Source of the DNA: Actinomycetota bacterium | GTDB taxonomy: Bacteria; Actinomycetota; Rubrobacteria; Rubrobacterales; Rubrobacteraceae | Direction of reading: 5' to 3' | Length of the DNA: 32,210 nt | Assembly (NCBI GenBank): GCA_020200675.1 | Contig: JAIVIG010000290.1 | Location: 1 to 32,210 of the forward strand | In this document: positions 7,818-15,061 of the stretch, piece after piece | How positions within the stretch are numbered: the stretch's first letter is position 1 | How the letters are laid out: each line of letters begins with the position of its first letter | The notes under the pieces: model-generated | Told to the model about the DNA's origin: nothing | Database searches by the model: none | What the model saw: only the letters and a program-made list of their open reading frames with translations | Position numbers and translations under genes: made by a program

Positions 7818-9419
7818 CTACTCTTGTTCCAGCCGCCACTCGCGCATACCTTCGAGAAACAGGATCGTACGCTCCAGGAGCGCTATGACTGCGGCCCGCC
7901 CGCGCAGAGCACCCAGTATGCGATCTAGGGTCTTTTCGTAGTCGGAGCCCTTGCGATGCGCCGCTGCCTTCGACCGCAGCGCTTGGATGTCACGCAACAA
8001 CTTGATGTCACGCTCGACGTGTTCGTAGCCTTCTTGCCGTAACCAGCGTTCGAACGGTAATGCTCTTCTCGTCTTTGACCCGAGGTTGCAAGCGTCGTTG
8101 GATCTCCCTGTCGTTCAGCCCGTCGCTCAGCAGTTTGGCCAGGATGTCCAGGCTGCCCTCGAACTCCGTCTGCGATTCCGTCAGGGGAACTCTCAACTGC
8201 TGGAGCAGGTTGGTGTCCGGACCCGTTGGCTCACGGAACAACGCCCACCCTTCCTGCTTCTGCCAGTCATCGACGAAGCGGCGGTACTTAGCTCGGAACT
8301 TAAGGTCGGGTGTTTGCGCTTCGGCCCATTCGCCCAGAAACGCTCGGCGCACGCCCGTCTGACTCATCGCTCCTTCGGGCGCCACGTTGAAGCTTCGCCA
8401 GTAATCGCGCTCACTCTTGGGTAAATCGCGACCGAGGTCGCCAAGGAACACCACGACGTGGTCGGGGCCATCGTTGTCCATCCTCAAGATCCACGAGCCC
8501 GAGCACCTGATCAAACCGTCTTCCACGTTGTACTTCTCGGGTTGTCATAGTACTTGTGGAGCACGTCCCTTCTAAAAAAGACGGGCGTCAGGTAGTCTGG
8601 CGCTTCCGGATTGGCTCCAAAGTAATTCGCCAATGCATCCGGGTTGCACGAGTGCCGCAACTCCTCCCCCTCGTCGTCGTAGCCGATAACGAAGTCCGGG
8701 AAGTGGTCGTCGACCTCCTCGTACGACCAAATACCTGACCGCTCCACAGGCGGAGGCGGGATTACCCGCGTGGCGAGATACCTGGTCATCGGTTGCGACA
8801 GGATGGTGTTTGAATAGCGCGTGGCGCAGAGTTCGTCGCTCTTCCACGTCTCCTCCGCAGGCAGCGTGACGCCTGCCGAACTGGCGTACCTAACCGAGTC
8901 AGTGAACAGCAGCAGGTCAAGTTGGCGGGCCGCCTGATACTGGCGCAGGAGTTTCGTCTTCACGCGGACCTCATCATCGGACACCTCGACCGCGACCTCC
9001 GCGGTACCGTCCTCGTGTGCCTTCATGAGGACGTGCCGTTCGTTGTCACACCAGAGGTTGTGGAAAAGCCGGAACTCCTGAATGATCTCAAGGTAGCTTG
9101 GGCTAGCGCCGTGAAACTCGCGAAGGAGCACGAGGGGCTCGACCTCGCGGTCGTCGCCCTCCCGATGGTACGTCGTGACCAGCTCGCCGTTCTCGCCCGG
9201 TCCCTGAGAGAATCCTGGCCTGCCGTCGGTCACCATCAGATCCCAGCCAGGATCGCCCAGCGCCCGCTCCCGGTAAGTCGGTGGCGCGAAGGCACAATAC
9301 ACGCCGCCGTTGTCCTGCTTACTGGTGGACCACGACCTGTACACAACCGTCCACGGACCCCGGCCTAGCGCCAAAAAGTCCTCTTGTACGTCCTCTTGGG
9401 TAAGCCACTCATCGTTCAC
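7818..9419 (-). pseudogene. Split gene of about 530 codons, unknown family, two frameshifts
   Basis: Three track ORFs (9419-8511, 8526-8008 and 8000-7818) read as one protein. The first frame ends HKYYDNP then goes off frame, while the next frame continues EKYNVEDGLIRCSGSWILRM; restoring one base near 8540 joins them. A second slip near 8048 joins KDEKSITVRT to WLRQEGYEHVERDIKLLRDI. The protein is acidic and soluble, with no signal or membrane segment. The C-terminal part, LLRDIQALRSKAAAHRKGSD, is helical and contains R-x5-H, like the RNase motif of HEPN domains; this is only a hint. I know no named family for it. It is the only gene between the dnaB-tail repeats and uses more A/T at third positions than its neighbours. 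Sequencing error is an alternative cause of the shifts. Confidence 0.7.
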
Positions 9420-9439
9420 GAAACTATTTTAAGCGATGG

Positions 9440-9493
9440 CCGCCCCGCTCAAAACATTCAGCTTGCTCTTCTTGGAGGGGCGGACGGCAAGCT
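9440..9493 (-). repeat. Two interleaved inverted repeats just after dnaB
   Basis: CCGCCCC (9440-9446) pairs with GGGGCGG (9477-9483), and AGCTTGC (9460-9466) pairs with GCAAGCT (9487-9493). The arms alternate, so the two stems exclude each other or form an H-type pseudoknot. The second repeat overlaps the dnaB stop. It may act in termination or mark the island junction. Confidence 0.4.
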
Positions 9494-10883
9494 AACCGCG
9501 GCGCGCCAGGGAGGCGAACTTGGTGTACTGCTCGAGCCAGGCAAGCTGCACCTTGCCGGTTGGTCCGTTGCGGTGCTTGCCGACGATGACCTCGGCGATG
9601 CCCTTGTCGTCGGAGTCCGAATTATAATATTCATCTCGATACAAGAACATTACCATGTCTGCGTCCTGTTCGATAGCTCCGCTGTCGCGAAGGTCGGAGA
9701 GAAGCGGGCGCTTGTCGTGACGGGCTTCGACGGCTCGGGAGAGCTGGGCTATGGCGAGGACCGGCACGTCTAGGTCACGGGCGAGGACTTTGAGGCCGCG
9801 ACTGATCTCGGAGATCTCCTGCTGGCGGTTCTCGCGGCTGTTCCCGACCATGAGCTGCAGGTAGTCCACGACGACGAGCGAGAGGGGTAGCCCATCCTGG
9901 GCGTTGAGACGGCTCACGAGGCGCCGAACCTTGGCGCGCATCTCCATGAGGGTTATGCCAGCGGTGTCGTCGATCCAGATCGGGGCCTTAGCGACCTCCG
10001 CGACCCCGCGCACGAGCTTAGGCCAGTCCTCGGCCTTGACGTTGCCGCTCCTCAAGTCCTGTGTCCTTATGCGCGTGGTCTGGCTTATGAGGCGCTGGAC
10101 GAGCTGCTCCTTGCTCATCTCCAAGGAGAAAATCGCCACCGGCAGCCCCTTGTCCCCCGCAGCATGCCAGATCGCATTTAGAGCCATGGCTGTTTTTCCC
10201 ATAGCAGGCCTCGCTGCCAGTACCACGAGATCGCTCTTGTGGAAGCCGGTGGTGAGGCGGTCGAGGTCTTCGAAGCCAGACTCTACACCCGTGACCTCGC
10301 CCTCTTGCTCGTAGAGGCGCTGTATCATCTCCAAAGCACTCGGGGCGAGCTCGGAGACGGGGGCGAGGTGATCTTTTAGCTGTCGGTTGGAGACGCCGTA
10401 GATGAGTTGCTCGGCGGCGTCGAGGGCCTGGGTGACGTCGTCGGGCTCGGAGAAGGCCTCCTGCTGGATGCGGCTTCCGGCGTCGATCACGGCGCGCAGG
10501 AGCGCCTTGCCGCGCACTATCTCGGCGTAACGGGCGGCGTTGGCGGCCGTCGGCACGCTCTCGACGAGCCGGAAGACGTACTGCCGCCCCCCGATGCGGT
10601 CGAACTCGCCCACGCTTCTCAGCTCGTCCGAGAGCGTGAGCTGGTCTATGGGCTCCCCGCGCGAGTACAGGCGCATCATCGTTCCGTACAGAACCCGGTG
10701 CGTCTCAGAGTAGAAGTCCTCCGCGGCGAGCGTCTCCCCGATCACCGAGACCGCCGTCTCGGAGACGAGCATCGCGCCGATCACCGCCCGCTCGGCATCC
10801 AAGTCGTGCGGGGGCACGACGGCGCCGGCCTCGTTGGCCGCCCCCGACGGTATGCCCCGTAGATTCCTCCCCCTGTTTTCCAT
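9492..10883 (-). CDS. dnaB: Replicative DNA helicase DnaB
   Basis: This hexameric 5'-3' helicase of the replication fork is 463 residues, normal length. The N-terminal domain is about residues 25-165 (PHDLDAERAVIGAMLVSE). The RecA-like ATPase has Walker A ARPAMGKT at 224-231, Walker B region LVVVDYLQLM, and the arginine-rich DLRDSGAIEQDADMVMFLYR near the end. No intein is present. The start ATG at 10883 has no obvious Shine-Dalgarno. It lies downstream of rpsF-rpsR-rplI as in many bacteria, but a strong terminator separates it from rplI. Its last 29 codons have a second, synonymously diverged copy at 7660, so the tail, or more of the gene, may have been exchanged. Confidence 0.97.
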   Translation of the reverse strand: MENRGRNLRGIPSGAANEAGAVVPPHDLDAERAVIGAMLVSETAVSVIGETLAAEDFYSETHRVLYGTMMRLYSRGEPIDQLTLSDELRSVGEFDRIGGRQYVFRLVESVPTAANAARYAEIVRGKALLRAVIDAGSRIQQEAFSEPDDVTQALDAAEQLIYGVSNRQLKDHLAPVSELAPSALEMIQRLYEQEGEVTGVESGFEDLDRLTTGFHKSDLVVLAARPAMGKTAMALNAIWHAAGDKGLPVAIFSLEMSKEQLVQRLISQTTRIRTQDLRSGNVKAEDWPKLVRGVAEVAKAPIWIDDTAGITLMEMRAKVRRLVSRLNAQDGLPLSLVVVDYLQLMVGNSRENRQQEISEISRGLKVLARDLDVPVLAIAQLSRAVEARHDKRPLLSDLRDSGAIEQDADMVMFLYRDEYYNSDSDDKGIAEVIVGKHRNGPTGKVQLAWLEQYTKFASLARRG

Positions 10884-10901
10884 AGTAGGACAGCATGCAA
10901 C

Positions 10902-10932
10902 AAAAAGGACTCCGTTACAAGACGGAGTCCTT
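10902..10932 (-). terminator. Rho-independent terminator of the rpsF-rpsR-rplI operon
   Basis: A perfect 11-bp inverted repeat, AAGGACTCCGT and ACGGAGTCCTT, has a 6-base loop, and on the minus strand is followed by TTTTTGTTG. It lies 40 bases after the rplI stop and before the dnaB start, so dnaB needs read-through or its own promoter. Confidence 0.92.
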
Positions 10933-10971
10933 GAGGTTCTGGTTTAGGTTACGCCTGAAGCTGTGCTTTAG

Positions 10972-11421
10972 CTACAGCTTCGGAACGACGATGACTTTGA
11001 CACTGGCTTCGACGTCGCCATGGACCTGGATGGGAACCTGGTGGGTGCCCAGGGACTTTATAGGCTCGTCGAGCCTGACGCGGCGCCGGTCGATCCGGAC
11101 GTCGCGGGCTCTCTCGATGGCGGAGGCGATGTTCGCGGCGGTGACGGAGCCGAAGAGACGCTCGTCCTCGCCGGTGCGGGCCTCTATCGTGATCACGCTC
11201 TTGTTCAGGATCCCGGCGATCTCGGTCGCCCTCTCGGCCATGCGCCGGTCGCGCTCCTCGGCCTCTTCCATCTCGTGACGGACTTCCTCCAGCTTGCCCG
11301 GCGTGGCCATCTCGGCCAGACCGCGCGGCACGAGGAAGTTGCGGACGTAGCCGCGGCTCACCTCGATGATTTCGCCGCGACGCCCGATCTTGTCGACGTC
11401 CTGCTTGAGGATTACCTGCAT
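10972..11421 (-). CDS. rplI: 50S ribosomal protein L9
   Basis: L9 binds 23S rRNA domain V near the L1 stalk. It is 149 residues, normal size. The N-terminal domain MQVILKQDVDKIGRRGEIIE with RGYVRNFLVPRGLA is the family signature, followed by the long connecting helix (LEEVRHEMEEAEERDRRMAE) and the C-terminal domain with LFGSVTAANIASAI. The ribosome binding site is GGGGAGGAG, 6 bases before the ATG. It starts 13 bases after the rpsR stop and is the last gene before the operon terminator. Confidence 0.98.
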   Translation of the reverse strand: MQVILKQDVDKIGRRGEIIEVSRGYVRNFLVPRGLAEMATPGKLEEVRHEMEEAEERDRRMAERATEIAGILNKSVITIEARTGEDERLFGSVTAANIASAIERARDVRIDRRRVRLDEPIKSLGTHQVPIQVHGDVEASVKVIVVPKL

Positions 11422-11434
11422 AGAAGCTCCTCCC

Positions 11435-11689
11435 CTATCGTCCGACCACGTACGGCAATAGCGCCATCTCGCGGGCGCGCTTTATCGCCACCGCCGCCTC
11501 GCGCTGGTGCTGGGGGCACAGGCCCGTGACCCTGCGCGCCCGGATCTTGCCGCGATCCGAGACGAACTTGCGCAGCATGTTGTAGTCCTTGTAGTCCACG
11601 TACGCTATGTTCTCCTTGTGGAACACGCACGGCTTGCTCTTGACAGGCCGCTCCCTGCGCGATGGACCGCTCCTTCTTCTACCACCCAT
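11435..11689 (-). CDS. rpsR: 30S ribosomal protein S18
   Basis: S18 binds 16S rRNA as a heterodimer with S6. It is 84 residues with a basic N-terminal tail and the conserved core [20 protein letters not shown] and MALLPYV. Potential metal ligands are C21-x2-H24 and C58-x2-H61. Zinc-binding (C+) S18 proteins of actinobacteria usually have CxxC plus CxxH, so this one has one Cys replaced by His but still a full set of four ligands. It lies 20 bases downstream of rpsF. The ssb gene often found between rpsF and rpsR is absent here. Confidence 0.98.
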   Translation of the reverse strand: MGGRRRSGPSRRERPVKSKPCVFHKENIAYVDYKDYNMLRKFVSDRGKIRARRVTGLCPQHQREAAVAIKRAREMALLPYVVGR

Positions 11690-11709
11690 AGACTATCTCC
11701 TCTCTCAAA

Positions 11710-12048
11710 TTAGCCCGAGACCTCGGCCGTCTCCGGCTCGGGCAGCGGCCTGTTCGCGTACGTCGGCGGAAGCTTTACGATTATGTGCCGCAAGACGTCG
11801 TCCGAGACGCGCAGGATGCGCTTGAGCTCTGGCAGCGTCCGCTCGCCCACGGTGAACTCCATAACGTAGTAAAAGCCGTCGGCGCGGTGGTCGATCTCGT
11901 ACGCCAGCTTGCGCCGGCCCCAGTTGTTCACCTCGCCGATCTCGCCGCCCGTGCGCTCGATCACGGTCCGAAAACGCCCGACGGTGTTCTCGACCTGCTC
12001 CTCGTCGAGCTCGGGTATGACTATGAGCATGACTTCGTAAGTATCTAT
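11710..12048 (-). CDS. rpsF: 30S ribosomal protein S6, probable AUA start
   Basis: S6 pairs with S18 in the small subunit platform. The track begins at an ATG at 12030 (MLIVIPELDEEQ), which would cut off the first part of strand beta-1, normally M-x-x-YEVM. In frame upstream the DNA reads ATA GAT ACT TAC GAA GTC ATG, giving (M)DTYEVMLIVIPELDEE, an ideal S6 start. GGAGGAGG (12064-12057) is exactly 8 bases before that ATA but 26 bases before the ATG, and no NTG codon lies in frame between. I therefore place the start at the non-standard AUA codon at 12048, giving 112 residues. First gene of the operon, with a clear promoter about 90 bases upstream. Confidence 0.9.
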   Translation of the reverse strand: MDTYEVMLIVIPELDEEQVENTVGRFRTVIERTGGEIGEVNNWGRRKLAYEIDHRADGFYYVMEFTVGERTLPELKRILRVSDDVLRHIIVKLPPTYANRPLPEPETAEVSG

Positions 12049-12134
12049 CTTGCTCGCCTCCTCCGGTCTAGTACGGCTTCCCGAAAGCGAAAGGCTCCGC
12101 CCGGAAAGCAGGGGCTATGTTTGATTACTGTGGC

Positions 12135-12163
12135 AGTGTACCAATGATATCGATTTGTTACAA
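12135..12163 (-). promoter_or_regulatory. Promoter of the rpsF-rpsR-rplI operon
   Basis: On the minus strand, TTGTAA (12163-12158), a 17-base spacer, and TACACT (12140-12135) form a good housekeeping promoter. The leader of about 80 bases contains GCTTTCC pairing with GGAAGC around a loop that holds CCGGGC. This could be an S6:S18 autoregulatory site, but I cannot confirm the structure. Confidence 0.65.
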
Positions 12164-12205
12164 GCTTCGCCCGTGCTCCGGCCGGATCTTCGTTTTAGTT
12201 TTGGC

Positions 12206-13402
12206 TCAGGTGCATTCGAGGACCGCGCATTTGAGGTATCGGGTCTCGGGTATGGTGAGGATTTCGGGGTGATCCAGGGCCTGGCCGCGCCACTCGCGAA
12301 CCCTCACCGTTCGCCCGGCGTCGGCGGCCGCGGAGCGCAAGGTGTCCTCCATGAGCTCGCGCGAGAAATGATAGGAGCAGGAGCAGGTGACGAGGGCGCC
12401 GCCGGGGGCGAGCAGCTTCATCGCTCGCAGGTTGATCTCCTTGTAGGCGCGCCGCGCCCCGGAGAGCTCACGCTTCGCCTTGGCGAAGGCGGGGGGATCC
12501 AGGATCACGGCGTCATACCGGCCCCCCGCGTCGGAACGCTCGCGCAGCACGTCGAACGCGTTGGCCCGGGTGAAGGCGATGTTGGAGAGGCCGTTGAGCT
12601 CCGCGTTCTCGCGGGCGGCCCGCAGCGCCAGCCCGCTCGCGTCCACGGCCTCCACGGTCTCCGCCACGCGCGCGGCATGCAACGCAAAACCGCCGGTGTA
12701 GGAGAAGACGTCGAGGACGCGTGCCCCCGAGTAACGCTCCACGTAGCGGGCGGCGGCGAGGTGGTTCTCCCGCTGGTCCAGAAAGCCGCCGGTCTTCTGT
12801 CCGCCGCGCAGCTCCGCCCGGTACCGTACCGGCCCCTCGTGGACGACGACCGAATCGGGGACCTCGCCGGAGAGCGCCTCCACCTTCGTAGCGAGCCCCT
12901 CCCTCTTGCGGGCTGCCAAGTCTCCTCGCAGCAGTATGCCCGTGGGAGAGAAGAGGTCTTCGAGCGTGGAGACGACGCAACTCAAGCGCCGCTCGACCGA
13001 CGCCGAACCTACCTGGAGGACGAAGTAATCTCCGTAGCGGTCGGCGACGAGGCCGGGGATGCCGTCGGCCTCGGAGTGGAGGAGGCGGTAGGCGCCAGCG
13101 TCTATGTGCAGGGATTCGCGGTAGGCTCGGGCTCTCTCGATGCGGTTCCGGAACCAGGCTTCGTCTATCTCCTCGTCTTCGCGGGTGGCGATGCGCAGCG
13201 TGATCTCGCTCTTCGGGTTGTAGAAGGCGTGACCGAGAAAGCGTCCGCCTCGGTCCGTGACGCGTACTATATCGCCCGCGTCTCCCGCGGCGTCGGCTAT
13301 GTCGGAGCGGTAGATCCAGGGGTGCCCGGACCGGGCCCGCGCGGCACCCCTGTTCGTCAGCACGGCCGTCCTCGTCGCCCTCGTGGTCGTAGCTCTCGCC
13401 AT
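12206..13402 (-). CDS. Class I SAM-dependent rRNA methyltransferase (RlmI-like, COG1092)
   Basis: This is a probable 23S rRNA cytosine-C5 methyltransferase of about 398 residues. A PUA-like RNA-binding domain comes first (RSGHPWIYRSDIADAAGD, then VRVTDRGGRFLGHAFYNPKS), followed by an EEHEA-type linker and the Rossmann domain. The SAM-binding motif is VLDVFSYTGGFALHAA, the acidic ribose contact is EAVDASGLAL, motif IV is VILDPPAFAK, and the catalytic Cys is probably in TCSCSYHFS. GGQKTGGFLDQRENH is a strong signature of the RlmI/YwbD group. The track ORF starts far upstream at 13648 over crtI. MARATTTRATR at 13402 fits the family start; an in-frame ATG at 13450 is the alternative. Confidence 0.88.
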   Translation of the reverse strand: MARATTTRATRTAVLTNRGAARARSGHPWIYRSDIADAAGDAGDIVRVTDRGGRFLGHAFYNPKSEITLRIATREDEEIDEAWFRNRIERARAYRESLHIDAGAYRLLHSEADGIPGLVADRYGDYFVLQVGSASVERRLSCVVSTLEDLFSPTGILLRGDLAARKREGLATKVEALSGEVPDSVVVHEGPVRYRAELRGGQKTGGFLDQRENHLAAARYVERYSGARVLDVFSYTGGFALHAARVAETVEAVDASGLALRAARENAELNGLSNIAFTRANAFDVLRERSDAGGRYDAVILDPPAFAKAKRELSGARRAYKEINLRAMKLLAPGGALVTCSCSYHFSRELMEDTLRSAAADAGRTVRVREWRGQALDHPEILTIPETRYLKCAVLECT

Positions 13403-13513
13403 CCTCGTGTAAGCCCCTTTACCCGGTCTTTCGATGAACCCTGCTAACATCGCTCCCGTATACTCAAATATACCTTCCGAAGAGACGGAAGAGGCACAGG
13501 AGAGGCGAGAAGC

Positions 13514-15061
13514 TTGGCCAAGCGAGTGGCGATTATCGGGGCCGGAATGGGCGGGCTCGCGGCGGCGATCCGGCTGAGGCTTATGGGATTCGAGGTTGAG
13601 GTCTTCGAGAAGAACGGGCAGGCGGGCGGCCGCGTGGGCCGTTTGCAAGAGAACGGTTTCACCTTCGACACCGGCCCGACGCTCCTCCTCATGACCGACG
13701 TCTACCGGTCTCTCTTCGCCGCCGCCGGCAGGGATCTGGACGAGGAGATAGACCTTGTCAACCTAGATCCGAACTACCGGGTCCACTTCGGGGACGGCGA
13801 CTCGATACAGGTCTCCTCCTCCCTGCCGGCCCTGATCCCCGAGCTCGAACGCATAGAGCCCGGCGTCACCCCGCGCTTCTATCGCTTCATGCAGGACGCC
13901 TGCCTCAAGTACCGTCTGGGCCGCAGCGAGTTCGTCGAGCGCGACTTCGAGAAAGCGCGCGACTTCTTCGGCCCGCGCAACCTCAGGCTACTCCTCAAGA
14001 CGAGGGCCGTAAACAACTACTACCGCTCCGTTTCGAAGTTCTTCAAGACGGAGAAGCTGCGGCAGACGTTCTCGTTCCAGACGATGTATCTCGGGCTCTC
14101 ACCCTTCGAGGCGCCGGCGGTCTACGCCCTGCTGCCGTACACCGAGCTGGCCGAGGACGGCCTCTGGTTCCCCCGCGGCGGCATGTACGAGCTCGTCGAG
14201 GCGATGGTCAGACTAGCCCGCGACTTCGGGGTGAACATCAACCTAAACAGCCCCGTGGAAGAGATAGTGGTCGCGGAAGGTAGGGCGCGCGGGGTGCGCG
14301 TGAACGGCGAGGAGGTCGGGGCCGACGCCGTGCTCGCGAACGCCGACCTGCCGTATGTATACCGGAAGCTCCTGCCCCGCTCGGCGGGGGAGGGAGACTT
14401 CAGGTGGAAGCTGCGCAAACGGGAGAAGCTCCTGTACACCGCCTCCTCGTTCATGCTCTACCTGGGCCTCGACAGGCAGTTGGACCACATGTCGCACCAT
14501 AACGTCTACCTCTCGGCGCGCTACAGGGAGAACTTCGAGCAGATCTTCTCCGAACGCAGGCTCCCCGACGACCCGTCGTTCTACACCAACGTCCCCTCGC
14601 GTACGGACAAGAATGCAGCGCCGCCGGGCATGGAGGCGCTCTACGTGCTCGTCCCGACGCCGCATCTGGGCGAGAACGTGGACTGGGAACGCGAGAGCGG
14701 GCCGTTCAAGGAGCGCGTCTACGACCTGCTGGAGAAGAAGGCGAACATACCAAACATACGCCGGCACGTCGTCTACGAGAAGGTCAAGACTCCCGTAGAC
14801 TGGCTCGCCGACTACAACCTGGAGGAGGGCGCGGCGTTCGGGATCGGGCACGGCATCTTCCAGGTCGGCTACTTCCGGCCGCCGCTTGCCTCGAAGACGG
14901 TCCGGGGCGTGTACTTCGTCGGGGCGAGCACCCGCCCCGGTACGGGCGTACCGCTCGTCACCATCGGGGCGAAACTCGCGGCGGAGCGCATCGGACGGGA
15001 CCTCGGGCGCTCCCCCGTCACCCGAAAGGTTGCCGGGACGAACAACGCCGGGGTCTCCTAG
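13514..15061 (+). CDS. crtI: Phytoene desaturase CrtI family
   Basis: This FAD-dependent carotenoid desaturase works on phytoene made by the next gene. It is 515 residues. The dinucleotide-binding motif is IIGAGMGGLAAAIRLRLMG at the N terminus, followed by QAGGRVGRLQENGFTFDTGPTLL. The C-terminal FAD motif is YFVGASTRPGTGVPLVTIGA, as in CrtI enzymes. It could be a later-acting CrtI paralogue, as the number of desaturation steps cannot be read from sequence. The start codon is TTG at 13514, preceded by AGGAGAGG with an 8-base gap. A TATACT box lies at 13459-13464. The stop overlaps the crtB start as TAGTG, so the pair is translationally coupled. The gene is divergent from the rRNA methyltransferase. 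Confidence 0.93.
   Translation: MAKRVAIIGAGMGGLAAAIRLRLMGFEVEVFEKNGQAGGRVGRLQENGFTFDTGPTLLLMTDVYRSLFAAAGRDLDEEIDLVNLDPNYRVHFGDGDSIQVSSSLPALIPELERIEPGVTPRFYRFMQDACLKYRLGRSEFVERDFEKARDFFGPRNLRLLLKTRAVNNYYRSVSKFFKTEKLRQTFSFQTMYLGLSPFEAPAVYALLPYTELAEDGLWFPRGGMYELVEAMVRLARDFGVNINLNSPVEEIVVAEGRARGVRVNGEEVGADAVLANADLPYVYRKLLPRSAGEGDFRWKLRKREKLLYTASSFMLYLGLDRQLDHMSHHNVYLSARYRENFEQIFSERRLPDDPSFYTNVPSRTDKNAAPPGMEALYVLVPTPHLGENVDWERESGPFKERVYDLLEKKANIPNIRRHVVYEKVKTPVDWLADYNLEEGAAFGIGHGIFQVGYFRPPLASKTVRGVYFVGASTRPGTGVPLVTIGAKLAAERIGRDLGRSPVTRKVAGTNNAGVS

Noticed and set aside
7693-7941. 82-residue plus-strand ORF near the dnaB remnant
   Set aside because: It is antisense to the dnaB-tail copy and to the end of the split gene, with no ribosome binding site or protein-like composition.
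12155-13447. 430-residue plus-strand ORF opposite the rRNA methyltransferase
   Set aside because: Antisense shadow; the minus-strand frame has clear SAM-binding and DPPAF motifs.
13450-13648. Track start of the rRNA methyltransferase at 13648
   Set aside because: It would extend the gene over the crtI start with residues that have no family counterpart; a start at 13402 or 13450 fits the PUA domain.
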